Under the pieces are notes generated by a model. That model ran no database searches. It saw nothing but the letters and a program-made list of their open reading frames with translations, and had not been told where the DNA came from. From the NCBI RefSeq assembly GCF_000283155.1, contig NW_004454166.1, positions 1,466,055 to 1,530,054 on the forward strand: 64,000 bases of DNA. Reading direction: 5' to 3'. This document shows positions 34,005 to 46,820 of the stretch, piece after piece (the stretch's first letter is position 1; every line of letters begins with the position of its first letter). The translations under genes and the position numbers were made by a program. The stretch is from Ceratotherium simum simum (lineage: Eukaryota; Chordata; Mammalia; Perissodactyla; Rhinocerotidae).

Positions 34005-34165
34005 ATGGGGGTTTAGGTGGGAGGATGGGAGAGAGAGTAGAAGAAGAAACATAGAAGAGAGGCAGATAGAGAAAAGAGAAAGGGAAAAAAGAAAACAAAG
34101 AGAATGATACAAAAGGGAGACACAGAAAGCGAAGTGAAGACAAGCTAGCAGAGAGAGGAGAAATG
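34005..34165 (+). repeat. Polypurine tract in intron 2
   Basis: Purine-dominated GAGAGA/AAGAGAAAGG sequence for about 160 bp with few pyrimidines. Confidence 0.75.
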
Positions 34166-34484
34166 TTTTAGACTGTCTCAGTCTCGGACTTGTAGAGCCG
34201 AATGGATCTTAGATGTGTTCTTGGGAGCCTCCTCATTGTACCGAGGGAGAGAGAAAAAGAAGGCCCTTCCTTCGTTTTTGCTGAGACATCTTTGCTGAGC
34301 CAACATTTTGCTTGCTATTTGAAATCTTCTCAGGGCGCGATGCTGAGCCCTCCTCAGAGGGGACATCCAGATGCCGGTCCTCATGTTCTGGCGCCCCGGA
34401 GCCCTCCAAATCTCCCCTGGAGATGAAAGGGGACAGGGACCCTCCCAGGCCCGCGGCAGCCTCCCGTGGCAGAAATAGATTTGT

Positions 34485-34640
34485 CACTAGGTAGAGTGGC
34501 ACTCGGAAGTTATGCGCCGCTCTGGTGCCTGGCCGTTTAAGTTGTCAACAATAAATTGGAATTTCATAGCTCATTATTTTCATAAGTAAGAACCACAGTG
34601 GACAAAATGTCACTCTAATTAGAACTGCTTTTTAAGAAAC
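34485..34640. promoter_or_regulatory. Candidate conserved non-coding block in intron 2
   Basis: Repeat-free sequence with TATGCGCCGC, TTGTCAACAATAAATTGG (SOX/FOX-like), AACCACAG (RUNX-like) and CTAATTAG (homeodomain palindrome-like) within about 150 bp. The density of developmental-factor motifs and the lack of a repeat match suggest a regulatory element. Confidence 0.3.
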
Positions 34641-35084
34641 AAGTTCAGCCCTAAAACAGTATGACTGGGAATTTCTGAACTGGGGCTGTTCCATCCACTT
34701 ATTTTTTTTTTCGGTCACCGTAGAGTTTGATGGGTGCGCACAGGGTGACAAATTGTAGAGAGCATGTGCAGTGTGGTGGCCGTGGTTTCCAGAGGCTGCA
34801 TGGCAAGGCAGGCAGAGTCCCTGGGGCAGGCAGGGACCCCTGTCATCTCGGGCAGGTGGCAGTCTGCCGGGCAGGTGGCAGTCTGCCAGCCAGGTGGGCA
34901 TTCAGTCCACAGAGCCTGAGGCTCCAGAGGGGCTCGAGAGGCACAGCCCGGTGGCATGTGAGCCCCATTTAAATCCACCTGGAAAGACTGGCTGTTGTAT
35001 TCTTTCACTGGAGCCTGGCTAGGCGGTTCAGGCCATTTGGGATTGGGTGGCATGTTACACAGTAATAAACACTCAGAGGATTTT

Positions 35085-35330
35085 AATCCGCAGCACGTGC
35101 TCTTTATATTTTGCAAAGGTTTTTCTTAACCATTCTGCATTTCGGTCTTTACAGCAGCCCTGCAGGCAGGCAGGGCAAACATCCTCCCCTTATTATACAG
35201 ATGGGGTAACTGAAGCCCAGAGAGGCCAAACGAGTTGGCCAAGGTCACACAGCGAGTTAGTGTCAGAGTCACTGACTAGCGCCTGTACCTCTTGACTCTC
35301 AAACTGATGCTCTGTGCACTGAACTACACT
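35085..35330 (-). repeat. MIR SINE, near full length
   Basis: TTACAGCAGCCCTGCAGGCA, TTATACAGATGGGGTAACTG and GGCCAAGGTCACACAGCGAG in reverse MIR order. Confidence 0.8.
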
Positions 35331-35894
35331 GTGTGTTGGTGGCTGCCGTTGGTCTGTTGTGGGTAAGCCAAAGGGCTGCACAGCTGTTTTGCTGAGATGA
35401 CAGGGCGGTTGCTTAGTCTGAATCCTCACTTGACAGTTGCTAGTTGGGGGTTCTGGGACTGTCAGGGTTGCTTTCTAGGTGCCTGGCCCATGTGTCAGTC
35501 AAAAGGAAGACAGAGACCTCTTGTGTCAAGACCATAGCCTCCTACGGCTGGCACTGCTCAGGTGGGATGGCTGGAGAGAGTCCTGGGCGCTGCCACCCTC
35601 AACTGTGTAGCAGGGCAAGGGGAGGGCAGGGGCTTCATCCTGCTGCCCTCTCAGAGTTGCTGCGTGAATATTGCAGTTTCATTCAACTGACACATTTTGA
35701 GTCCCCAGCACAGGGTTGTCTGTGTGCTGTGACCCATGCCCCAAGACAGTGCCTGTCCTAACAGGCTCCCGGTGACGACTGAGTGAGAGAATTAAAAGAT
35801 GCACGTGAAAATGCCTGGTAAACAGTAAAGCTCTCTACAATTGCAAGGGATTATTGTTACTGTTCTTATTTTAATTTTTACAACCAAAGCAGCA

Positions 35895-36115
35895 TTTGCT
35901 CTAGTGGGAAGAGCACTGGATTCGGAGTCCAGTTTGAAAGCTGGGGCTGCCTTTAACTTCCAGAAGGGAGTTGGGCAAGTCGCTTAGTCTTCTGATCATT
36001 GGTTTGCTTTTCTGTAAAACTCTGCTGGCCTCTCAGGATTGGCATGAGGATCAAGACAATTCAAGGAAGAGCTCTGTAAACTATTAGCGCCTAAATAATG
36101 AGTTGTGTTGATAAT
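35895..36115 (+). repeat. MIR SINE, near full length
   Basis: GTGGGAAGAGCACTGGATTC, GAGTTGGGCAAGTCGCTTAG and TTTTCTGTAAAACTCTGC in MIR order. The first part looks tRNA-like because MIR is tRNA-derived. Confidence 0.75.
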
Positions 36116-37369
36116 AACAAATGACTTTCTATTGTGAAATTGAAAGGATCATTGGAGGCTGCAGGGATTGCTGTGTGCCTGGATTTAGGTACTTTTCTAG
36201 ACTTCTGGCAAAAAAGTATTTTTTTGGATATTTCTAAAAACGTGTTTATGACTAATACCAATTTTTCAGCAATTACAGAACGAGGGTGGACAGGTTGAGG
36301 GTTGCCTTATGGTCCAAATTTGTACATGACTCACTCTTCTCAATGAAAAGTAGAATTTCCACTTCCACATCACTGCTCCTAAATTATTTCATCTTTTTCT
36401 AGAATTTTCAGTAACTTGGCCCTAACCAGACTCACCCAGGCTGAGATTTCAGCATCTCTTTAAATGTAACCAGTCATTGTTCTGGGGTAACATTTCTCCC
36501 CGGTCCCATGGGAGAATCACCTCTTTCCCTTACCTATTATAAACTCTTGTTAGGTTTAAAAATTACCAGTCATTTCTAAAATGTCTTTTTGGTTAAAAAA
36601 AATTTCTGCTGCAAGATACTCTCCTTTGCAAGGGGAAGTCAAGAATGCCTCTGTAAATGTTGAGAGAGACATCAACGAAGGCTCAGATTCAGAGAAGGAA
36701 TGAAGTCATTTTTCCCCCTGAAATGATCTTTCATGGCACTCTTCTCCCCCGTCTCGGTTTTACTGTAAAACCCTGACATCCTATTTGCGTTAACGAGGGA
36801 GAGCTGATAGCATGGAAATGTCCTTAGAAGCAGCGATTTACCTCAGGGAGAGCCCTGGAAGAGCTGCCGTGACTTGTGGTTGGTTTTTTTGACGGCTTGG
36901 GTTTTGACTTGTAACACTTATTTCCAGTTAATTCTGGAGTCCAACACTCCTTTTAATTTCATGCCGGGGTTATTATCTTTCTTTTATGGAAAAATAAGTT
37001 GCATTTTAGGGGACAGTTTCACAGAATGCAGATGAATCTGCTAGGGGATGGGAGAATGGGCAAGTTAAAGGGACAAGCCAACTTTCTGGGGGAAACGTTA
37101 GCCCAGGAGGCTGGGCCGCAGGAGTGCTGGAGTGGCCACTTGGTCTTGTGTGACCCTGGGCAAACTGTCTAGCCTCTGTGGATCTGTTTTATACCTATAG
37201 ATGGGGACCTATTCATTTATTCATTCACTCATTCAGTCATTCAAAACATTTATGTACTTTACAACTGTTGTGGGGATCCAATGGGAAAAATGAGTTGAAA
37301 GTTTTCTGTAAACTGTAAAATGGTAGATCCATGTGACAGAATTAATTAATTAATGCATAGCATCCTGAC

Positions 37370-37687
37370 CAGCACTGACCAATAGGAATAGAATGTGAGT
37401 CATATATAACATTTAAAATTTTCTAATAGCACATTAAGAAAAGAAAAAATAAACAGGTACAATTAATTTTAATTGTATATTTTATTTAACCAAATATAGT
37501 AAAAATATTATAATTTCAACATATAACCAATATAAAAATTATTAATGAGATATTTTGTGTTCTCTTTTGTATTGATTTTTTAAAAATCTGGTGTGTATGT
37601 TACATGTACAGAACTTCTGAATTCAAACGAGCCACGTTTCAAATGTTAGCCTCATGTGGCTGGTGGCTACTGTACTGGACAGTGCAG
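37370..37687 (+). repeat. DNA-transposon relic immediately upstream of PAX5 exon 3
   Basis: Termini CAGCACTGACCAATAG and, at the other end, CTGTACTGGACAGTGCAG are inverted repeats. The interior is A/T-rich with TCATGTGGCTGGTGGCTAC near the right end, a hallmark of a common mammalian non-autonomous DNA element. It ends 85 bp before exon 3. Confidence 0.7.
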
Positions 37688-37749
37688 ACTTGGATGGAGA
37701 GCCTGTTATTTTGTTGCCAACATCCATTTTGCTGGTTCCTCACAGCTAA

Positions 37750-37971
<222 letters not shown>

Positions 37972-40900
37972 TGAGGGGCTGATGCCTGGGGGGCTAGGGG
38001 TCTGGGTGGAGTTGGGGATCCTAGGGGCTCTGCGTGTGCCTTCCCTACAGATCTGATCTCTCCTTTCACCAAGGCCCTGTAGAGGTCATCGGGTGGGAGG
38101 GATGCTAATGGGCCGGCTGAATCTCTCTTTTGCCCTTCTCTTCTTCTCTCCAAGGTGGGAGGAGTCCTGGGTCAGGGAGAGGAGGCCAGGCCAACACCCT
38201 GGGTGCCTGAGATTCTTCTGAGCCCCGAGTGATTACCATCACTCCCTTCACCACCTGCCTGTGTGTGGAGTACTTAGCAGTGAATTGTCCTGATTAGGCC
38301 TTCACAGATGTCACTTCCTTGCAAGCTGAGGTTCGAGCTCTTAGCACTGGCCCATCTCAGAGCTTCCTGGGAAGAACATTCTTGCCTCCAGTTTGGGCAC
38401 AGGTTGGACCATTCAGTGTGGGGAGCTGACCCTGACTTGGTGTTGGGAGACCTTGGACCTTGTCCCAGCTCTGACACAAACTCAAAGCATGACCTTGACA
38501 GAGCTCTTCCTCTCTCTGAGCCCGGGGCCCTGGTGCTTCTCACGTGGGGCTGTGATCTCCGGGAGTAACGTCCGGAACGCTGAGATGCTGTGCAGTTAGG
38601 GAGTTGCCCTCGCCGCAGTGGCCCCAGATCTCACCCATGGATAGAAAGAACCAGAGAAATACTGTGAGTGCCAGCCTTGGCTTCTTCCTGGGAGGCACAA
38701 CGGCCCCTTCTCCTCTTCAGTCTGATCCAGGATATGTCTAACAGAGCTCTCAGAGCTTTAAAAATAAACTCCTGAAAGGAAATTTTCCGCTGTAGATGGT
38801 GCAGTCTTGACTCCATTGAAACCCACAGAGTCAGGGGTGAAGCTATGAGGTGATCAGAAATGATTGCTCTCTAAACTCCATAAAGAAAGGAGAAGCCAGC
38901 AGACTGAAAACTTGAGCAGTTCCCATTTCTTCAAGGTCATGCCTTACCCTTGTCAGTGCAGAACCTGCTGGGCACAGGGGACCCCTCACCCCCAGCAGAA
39001 CGAGGCAGTCAGACTAGAAAGTCCCTGAGCTCCCCTCTGGGCCCCACAGTCATTCCTGCTGTGGTGACTCAGATGCACAGAATTGCTGTGTGAGTATGTG
39101 TGTTGACCTGAGTCCTGCTGTTTCTCTTTTCTCAGCAAACCTTTACTGTCACCCTGACATCATGCAAGGTGCCGAGAAGAGAGAAGGGACCAGGCACACG
39201 GTCTCTTAGTCTCTGTTCTGGAAACCTCTTTGTCCAGGGTGGCATCGCAGTGTGCACTTAGAGGTCTGGACTGCCTGAATTAGGCAGAAAATTGTTGAGA
39301 AGGTAGCAACAGTTGTGGTGGGTTTGAGGGGAGTAACTCTTGTTCTTTTTCTGGACTATGAGGGGCTCCAATGTGCTTTGTGAGTTCCCTGCTTCGGGCT
39401 GATTGCAGGATTTCCCCGACACAAAGCAACATGACTTTTTTCCCGGGTCTCCAAAAGCCCTAATATGGAGTGAGGTGCATGCTGCCTAGAGCAATGAAGA
39501 AGCAGAGGAACCTCTGCCAAACCTGTGATCAGGCTTTGGGGGCCCACAGATTTCCCACTGTAGGGTACATATGTAATTGGTGGTTCAAAAGATAACTTTG
39601 GGTTGCCTGTGGGGGTCCCAAACCCCAATGCCTATGTAGGACTAGGCAGATAAGGCAACAAGTGAGGCAGGCCAGGCATAATGCAGTAGGGGAAGGTGGG
39701 GTCTGTGGCAAGACAGTGCAAGCCCTATTGAAGGGGCAGCTGCTTCTCAGCTCCAGCTGAAGGCTGCCAGGAACGTAGCCCAGTGTTTGCTAGATTTTTT
39801 TCTATTCTTGAAGAGAAGCCAGAAACTAGGACTTGTGTGTCCATATATTTATGTGTGTTTGTATATGATATCTCCATATTTTTAAATGGTGGCAATTCAT
39901 TTCAATGAAAAAAATGCCTTAGGGGACAAGCAGAACTCATTTGCAGGGCTCCAGCTTATATCCTCTGTAATACAAGGATGAAAATTGTTTTGTGATGAAT
40001 TTATCTGAATGTATTTTAGAAATATATAACTAGCACACAAAATCAGTGAGTGTGAACCTTGTGAACTGTCCCATTTATAGTAAAGAACTAATATTGCCTT
40101 ATAAAATAAGTCTATTTAAGTCAAAAAGTAAGTTATTTGAAAGAAACACGAAGTAAGGAGAGGGCAGTGGTTACAAATGTGGGGAAGGCTATGAGGGGAG
40201 TTTGAATGAGTGTCCGGGGTGTCACAGGTCAGCTGTGCTCCTGATGGGCCTGGAGCTGTGCTGCGCCCTGCTGGGGCCGTGGGTAGCCTCGGGGGCTCCT
40301 GGTGTCCTAGTCCAGAACAGTGGCCCAGCTGGCTGTGCTCTAAGGTGCTCTTACTCTGTGGTCTCCTGCAGCCCTCAAGGCTTAACTCTATCCTGTGACG
40401 CGAGTAGAAACTGCAGCCCAGATGGGGAGTGCAGAGGAACGACATTTCCGAGGTAGAGAAGGAGTTGAGCCAGGTCTCCCGATGGTGAGAGGAGGGCTGG
40501 TCCCCTTCCACCACCGCCCTGTAGGACTCTGCCAGTGACAGAATGAGGATCCGTGAGAAGAGAGGCAAGGGGAGTCAGGCGGGCACTCCTACCCCATTTC
40601 CAGGACAATCTCATGTTGCTGCATCTCCTCCCCTGCAAGACAGCCTGAGCCACCCCAGCATACAGTTTTATCTTCCATATGAAGGTAAAGCTCCCACTGC
40701 ATTCAAACAGATGAATGCAGCTTCTAAATAACTGTCTTGCACTTGTCGTTCTATAAGAGGGTCCATAGTTCCCTCTCCCAGCACCTGCCTCCCTTGGAGG
40801 CAACTTCTCACTCTTCCCCTCCTTCAACCAGCTAGGGATGGAGTGGTGGCTGGATTTGTAGCTGTTCTGCTGGCCACAAGGTTATCCCCACTGTCTACCC

Positions 40901-41929
40901 CTAGAAGTGTGTGCCTTCCTGCTGTCTTCTGGGGGACCAGCCTGTGAAGCCATGACTGACGTGGGGTTCACCAGTTCTGCTAGGCTCGTGGGCGATTTCC
41001 GGGGACACAAGCCATCACATTTATGTGGTTTCTTAAGGACAAATATTTGCTGGGACGCTGCACAACTTGCACGAGGGGTTCCTGGAATCCAGCCTGAGTG
41101 TAGCTGGGGGTGGCTGTCCTAGAGCTGACTCAAACGGGGAGTGGAATGGAGTCTTCCTTCTTCTGTCTAGTCCTGTGGCTCTAAATCAGAGGCTGAGTGT
41201 TGGGGACCGTGAGTGGCATTCCCAGTTTAGAGGGACAGCTCTATTTAGTACCAACTAGTTGTTGTCATATGAGAATGTGGGGCCAGTATTGCTCGGTGTT
41301 CCGGTTTTTCAAGAGCAATTAGAAATCCATGTATTTATGTAAAAGCTCCTAACTTACAAATATTGGCAACTAATTCAAATAAAAATAAATATACTGTGCA
41401 GTCCAAACAAAACTCATCTGGGATGACAGTTTGTAAACTCTGCTCTTAGTCCTAGCTCGGGCAGCAAGGCTTCCAAGGCTGTTTACCTGTTCCCTCTTTC
41501 TTCTCCACCCCAGTCGCAGGCCAGGTGGCACCCGTGGGCCTTCGCCCAGCGCGGCCCAGCTGGACCCTTGGCTTGGGATTCTTAGCACAGCTGATGGCCC
41601 AAGATTCTTACTGCACGATGGCAGTGTGGTCAGTGTGGTAGGCGTGGGGATCTCTCCAGCTGTCTTCCCATTTCCTTTTTTAAGGCACCATTACTTTCTC
41701 TCTCAATGTAAGTGTGTGTGTGGGGTGGTAGCCGGTGAGAAGACCTAGCCTTTCCAAAGAGTGGGGGTGATATTAAAATGGGATCCTTACAAATGTCTGT
41801 AGTACCTAAAGTCCCTTGGAGTTTTATTCCTTAGATTCTTAATGGATTGTGAATCCAAATAGGCTTTATGCCTCATATAGGAAGTATTAGCCGGGGGGCC
41901 ACTTCCTTTGAATGTGGCTCAAAGAAAAG

Positions 41930-42060
41930 TGCTCAGGCACGGGAGCTGGGAGTCTGGGCTGACTTGCTGTGTGACCCTGGGCAAGTCACCTGAGCACTGT
42001 GGGCTTCAGTTTCCTCATTTGTAGGAATTGGTTGCTTGCTGAGCTCCCGTCTCTGTTGGA
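41930..42060 (+). repeat. MIR SINE
   Basis: GCTGTGTGACCCTGGGCAAG, TCACCTGAGC and CTTCAGTTTCCTCATTTGTA. Confidence 0.75.
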
Positions 42061-42547
42061 CCATCTAGAATGTTCGTAGGGCACCCAAGGTCATGCTCAG
42101 GTTCAGCAAAGGCTGTACCTGTTAGTGTTAACTGCCAATTGGCCCTGGCCATCTCTGGTTTAGAAAAGTCCTGAGTGTGGCTCTTATTGTGATGAGTCTT
42201 GACAATTGCTTGTTATTTTTTAAATTTTTTTAGAATTGCTATGATTCAATTAGTCTTGTTCATCCCGCTACCATTTCCCCTCAGTGGAAGTTGACACTCT
42301 TCCTTCTTTCCTTGGCAGCTGCTGCAAGCAGACGGGTAACATCTCCATCCCCAGGGACAGCTCTGGAGGGCTCCCTACGATTCTGGTCCCACCCACAGAG
42401 GATAGCCCCACTGCAGCCTTAAAATAGGGTGTGGAATGGCTACCTTCCCCTCTCCACCTCCCAAGGGAATCCCATGTCTTTTTAAGGCATTTGTGGAAAA
42501 TATGAACTTCTTAAGGTTGGAGCTGGTTGTTAATCTTTGTGAAGATA

Positions 42548-42820
42548 CCACTGAAAATAACATCAGCTAACATTTACAGAGCACTTACTATGCAGCAGCC
42601 ACTGTTCTAAGTACTTAAGTAATTTAATCCTCATAATAACCCCATGAGGTAGGAATGATTCTTAGTCTCATTTTGCAGACAAAGAAACTGAGGCACAGAG
42701 AGGTTAAGTAATTTACTCAAGGTCACGCAGCTGGCAATTTATAAAATTGAGATTCAAACTCCAGTAGTCTGGTTCCAGAGACTGTATCCTTAATCTGTGC
42801 TGCAGCTGCCTCCCAGTGAT
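42548..42820 (-). repeat. MIR SINE, near full length
   Basis: Runs from ATTTACAGAGCACTTACTAT through CCTCATAATAACCCCATGAG, GAAACTGAGGCACAGAGAGG and AAGGTCACGCAGCTGGCAA to AGATTCAAACTCCAGTAGTC. It is one of the best preserved MIRs in the window. Confidence 0.88.
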
Positions 42821-43539
42821 TTATAACAATGGATAATGTTTTACCAATGACTTATAAAGATTTTAAAAGAAAAACAAGGAAAACATGATTTTCTTTGCTT
42901 TTCTGATGTACAGATTTAATGGCCAGTCAGTGCGTTGAAAAGTTAGGACTTTATGCTGGACTTTGATGGGAAATAGTTACAATATATTTTACCATATATT
43001 TGTATATACACAAACCATAATATAGATAAACTATAGTCATATCTGGCATATCACATATCCACTTATCTAGCTATACCTCTGTAGACACACACATATGTGG
43101 AGAAGGTGACATACACAAAAATACAAAAATTAGATCAGCTGCTAGCTTAATTCCAGGTGGTCAAAAAGACCACCTCACTCCCAGTATTTGTCAATACGCT
43201 CCAGGTTTGCTTAGTTAAAATAAGTGGATTGAATACTGGAGAAAACAAACACTCTGAATGCATCTGAGGTGACACTTACGCTCACTCGTCCGGAAAGGGC
43301 AAAAGGTCCTGGAGGCTCCAGCAGCCTGGGCTCTAAAGGGCCTGTGGTTGGCTGTGGTGTGAACAGGAATGTCCATCCTAGGCTACCAGCCAAGGCTGCT
43401 GAGTGCCTGGGGCCCGGACCGTGAGATCACAGAGGGCAGAGGTCACAGCCCCATGAGGTTAAGGGGAGGCATTGCCACGTCTGTCCTTCCCTCCATTTGC
43501 ACGAGCTGGAGATCGTGCAGTGTAGCCTGGAAACGAACT

Positions 43540-44060
43540 TCCAGAAATAATGGTCTGGAATGGGAAAAAGCTTTTCTTATAATGTTGAGTGCAAAGAGCA
43601 GGATACAAAACTTGTAGACATGGTTTAATCCTGATTTTGTTAAGAAAAAACGGATCATTCCAAATATGCACGAGAATGCTAGCATAAAAGGACTACACGG
43701 GGAGCTGGCTCAGTGGCGTAGTGGTTAAGTTCGCATGCTCCACTTTGGCGGCCCGGGGTTCGAGGGTTTGGATCCCAGACCTATGGCGCAGACCTATGCA
43801 CTGCTCATCGAGCCATGCTGAGGTGGCATCCCACATACAGAATAGAGAAAGACTGGTACAGATGTTAGCTCAGGGACAGTCTTCCTCGCCAAAAAAATAA
43901 ATGAATAAATAATTAAAAAAATAAAGAAATACACGGAAATGTGGTTTTAGATGTCTTCTTATACTTTTCGTCCAAAGAGTCTACAATGAGCAGAAAGTAC
44001 TTTTATAATTAGGAAAAACTCTAGTAAATGTTCTTTTAAAAGGTAGTAGTTGGAGGCTGG
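43540..44060 (+). repeat. Old L1 3' fragment interrupted by ERE
   Basis: Text such as TATAATGTTGAGTGCAAAGA before the ERE and TCTACAATGAGCAGAAAGTA, then TTTTATAATTAGGAAAAAC after it, is continuous L1 3' sequence. Confidence 0.6.
43701..43922 (+). repeat. ERE SINE inside an L1 fragment
   Basis: Plus-strand copy starting GGAGCTGGCTCAGTGGCG and ending in an A-rich tail after CTTCCTCGCC. The flanks AAAGGACTACACGG and AAAGAAATACACGG form an imperfect target duplication (43687-43700 and 43923-43936). It splits an older L1 3' fragment. Confidence 0.88.
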
Positions 44061-45060
44061 AGTAGAACTTTTCCAAAGAAGCTGAACGTTTCGTTACCGC
44101 CCATCCTTCTCCCAAGTGCCGGGGGAGGAGCTTTCTTGCACACCCCAAAGGGACTTTTGGCCCGGCCCTGGTCGCCGCACTGGGCCTGGGGAAAATGTAC
44201 AGGCTCAGCCTCCCAGAGCCCGAGGTTCTCCAGAAGCACATCAGAGCTGCTGGATGGCAGAGGGAAAGCAGGGCCACTGTTGTCCCTTTTATACAACCGG
44301 ACTTTCCGTAAGATTTTTTTTGTTTGTTTGTGAAAAGCATTTGATTACTTAAAGCGAACAGAGTGTCTGTTCCAGCTCTTTCATTGTATTGAGGCCCACA
44401 GTGGAATGGACTTGCCCAGCGTCACAATCAAGTTCATATTAGAGTTGAAGCAAGGTCTCTGGAAAGACAGGCCAGGACACCCCTGGCTTCCAGCCCTGTG
44501 CAGCCTTTCCGTGGGGTTTTGTTTGAAGTTTTGTGTGAGGCGGGCTTCGTCCTAGCAAAGCCATGCCAGGCCTCTCCTGGCAGCGCTAAAGCGCCCTCTG
44601 TAGTTTCAGAGCAACTCATACCTTCCCTCCCTTGGTAATTTCCGACAGGTGGGATGTTACTCCTGCTGGGTCTCCAAGGCAGAGAATCCAGAGCGTGAGA
44701 GCTGTCAGGGGACAGAGAGGTCCAGGGAAGGGAAGGAACCACCTAATGTCATCAGTGAGTTCCTTATGGAGCTGGAGCTGTTCCCAAGAAAGGGCCGGCT
44801 ATTCATAACATCAGCACATCATCCTCTTTCTGCTGAAGAGGCACTTGAAGCCCAGAGAGGGGTGCGCATTACCCAAAGACACCCAGGGAGGTCGGGGCTG
44901 AGTTGGGACTAGCCCATAACTCTTCCAACCCCTCACTCCCAACCTGGGTTCATAATCTCCCCTCACTTCTGCCCCAGGTTGACCCGTGACTCAGCGGGAC
45001 GTGGGTTTTCTGGTTGTCCGTGCATAGCTGGTTGAGATCTCTTCTCCTCCATGATGGTAA

Positions 45061-45171
<111 letters not shown>

Positions 45172-46019
45172 TAAAAAAAATTAAAAAATCTAATGGGCTC
45201 CAAATATTCTAAAGAACTTTTAATCATTCTTATGGACAGATAATTCTGTATAAAACACTTTGGCACACGTACTAATGCGCCTTCTTTGTCATTCTCCAAG
45301 GGCTGAACCTGGTAAATGAATTTTATAAATACTGCTAAAAGGTTTTGAATTTTACTGATTATTATGATAAATAGCTTGCACGATGAGACAGAAAATTGAA
45401 ATCTAAGCCAAAAAAAAAAAAAAATCCACTAATGGGGGTCTATAGAATGTCAGATAATTAAAGTAATAAATCAAGAAAGGGATACTTATTCATAACATTT
45501 TCTGCATCATTAGTCAGTAAGTAGTTTTGAATGTGTTTTTTTCTTCTATCAACCAGCCCTTCTACAAGTCTTTGTGCACTTGCAGTCTTGAGTGAAGATG
45601 TGGCAAAACTTCCCAAACTTTCTCTCTCTCGCTTCAATCTCACGTCCTCTGTGAACTGTCGAGGGCTGCGCTGGGGTTTCTCACCCTCCTGGGTGAAGCC
45701 TGAGAGTAATAGTGACGTGTAAGGATGGGAATCCTATTTCTTACTACTCAAGAGTTCAGAAGTTTCTCTTGCATGATCGTGAGATGAAAAAGACATGTGT
45801 CTATTTAAAGCATGTTACCTTTCCACTTGGGATAAAGGAAACACGTCTGGTTAGCTGGGGGAAGGTTATTCTGCTATAAGAGGGCAGGCGACCACTCAGC
45901 CTCTGAGCTGTGGTAGCTACGGTCCCTGTCAATTCTGCGTAATCACACCTCAGATTGTGTAACATCTCCATGCCTTTGTTGCTCCTTCTTTAACTGAAAA
46001 CTTGAACTCCTCATGGTGA

Positions 46020-46180
46020 CGGGGGACAGGCAGAGGCCTGACTTATAGTTCCAGCTCTGCCATTAACACACCCAGTGAACTCTGTAAGTCCTTTCACCTC
46101 TCTGAGCCTCAGTTTCCCCATTTGTGGACAGACGGGCACAAACCAGGTGCTCTCTGAGGTCTCTGATTTTCCATGGTTTC
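46020..46180 (+). repeat. MIR SINE
   Basis: CCAGCTCTGCCATTAACAC, CCTCTCTGAGCCTCAGTTTC and CCCATTTGTGGACAGACG. Confidence 0.7.
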
Positions 46181-46229
46181 CTCTTTGGATAAAGGTAAGA
46201 CAGAATTCCTCCCTGCCAGAAAATAGTTC

Positions 46230-46400
46230 TTCATTTAGTAATCCATTCAAAAAGTGTTTGCTCAGCCCCTGCTATGCAGACCAGGGCCTTGGAGACTAAT
46301 GTTATAAGAGAGGCAGGACAGAGTCCCCATTCTCAAGGGCTTTTCAGCCTACGGGGGATTGTAATAAAGAGAAGTTTTCAAAACACGGAGAGAAGCCTCG
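46230..46400. repeat. L2-like relic
   Basis: AATCCATTCAAAAAGTGTTT, GCCCCTGCTATGCAGACCAG and TCAAGGGCTTTTCAGCCTAC follow L2 order. Confidence 0.55.
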
Positions 46401-46659
46401 GAAGAAAGTACAGGTGCCGTGGGGGCAGAAGGGAGGGAACCCTGGGTCTGTTGAGCTGGGTGAAGGGGCTGCGGAAGGCTCTCTGGGGACGTGTTTGTGG
46501 CTGAGATTTCACTTGTGGCTTTAACTATTTCAGGTCACGTGGTATGAATATCAAACTGAGAGTAACTGATAATATTCTTTCAGTTGGGTTGGAGGAATAA
46601 TTCTACTCGTCAGGCAGTAGAATGCATTATTTTGTCTCAGAAGTTTTTATAAAAACCGA

Positions 46660-46820
46660 ATCTTATGTGTGTGCAGCCCCTTATAGATTACAAGTGTATT
46701 GAGGAATGAGGAACGGGAGCTTCGAAAGATTACATCACTAGCCAAGGTCACATCGCCAGTAGGTAGTGGAGTCAGAATTGCAGCCTGGGTCTTGAGAGCC
46801 GAGTGCAGTCACAAAGCGTT
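46660..46820 (-). repeat. MIR fragment
   Basis: CTAGCCAAGGTCACATCGCC, GTGGAGTCAGAATTGCAGCC and GAGAGCCGAGTGCAG in reverse MIR order. Confidence 0.6.

Noticed and set aside
35900..35945. tRNA-like stretch GTGGGAAGAGCACTGGATTC
   Set aside because: Part of a MIR SINE, which is tRNA-derived; no intact cloverleaf.
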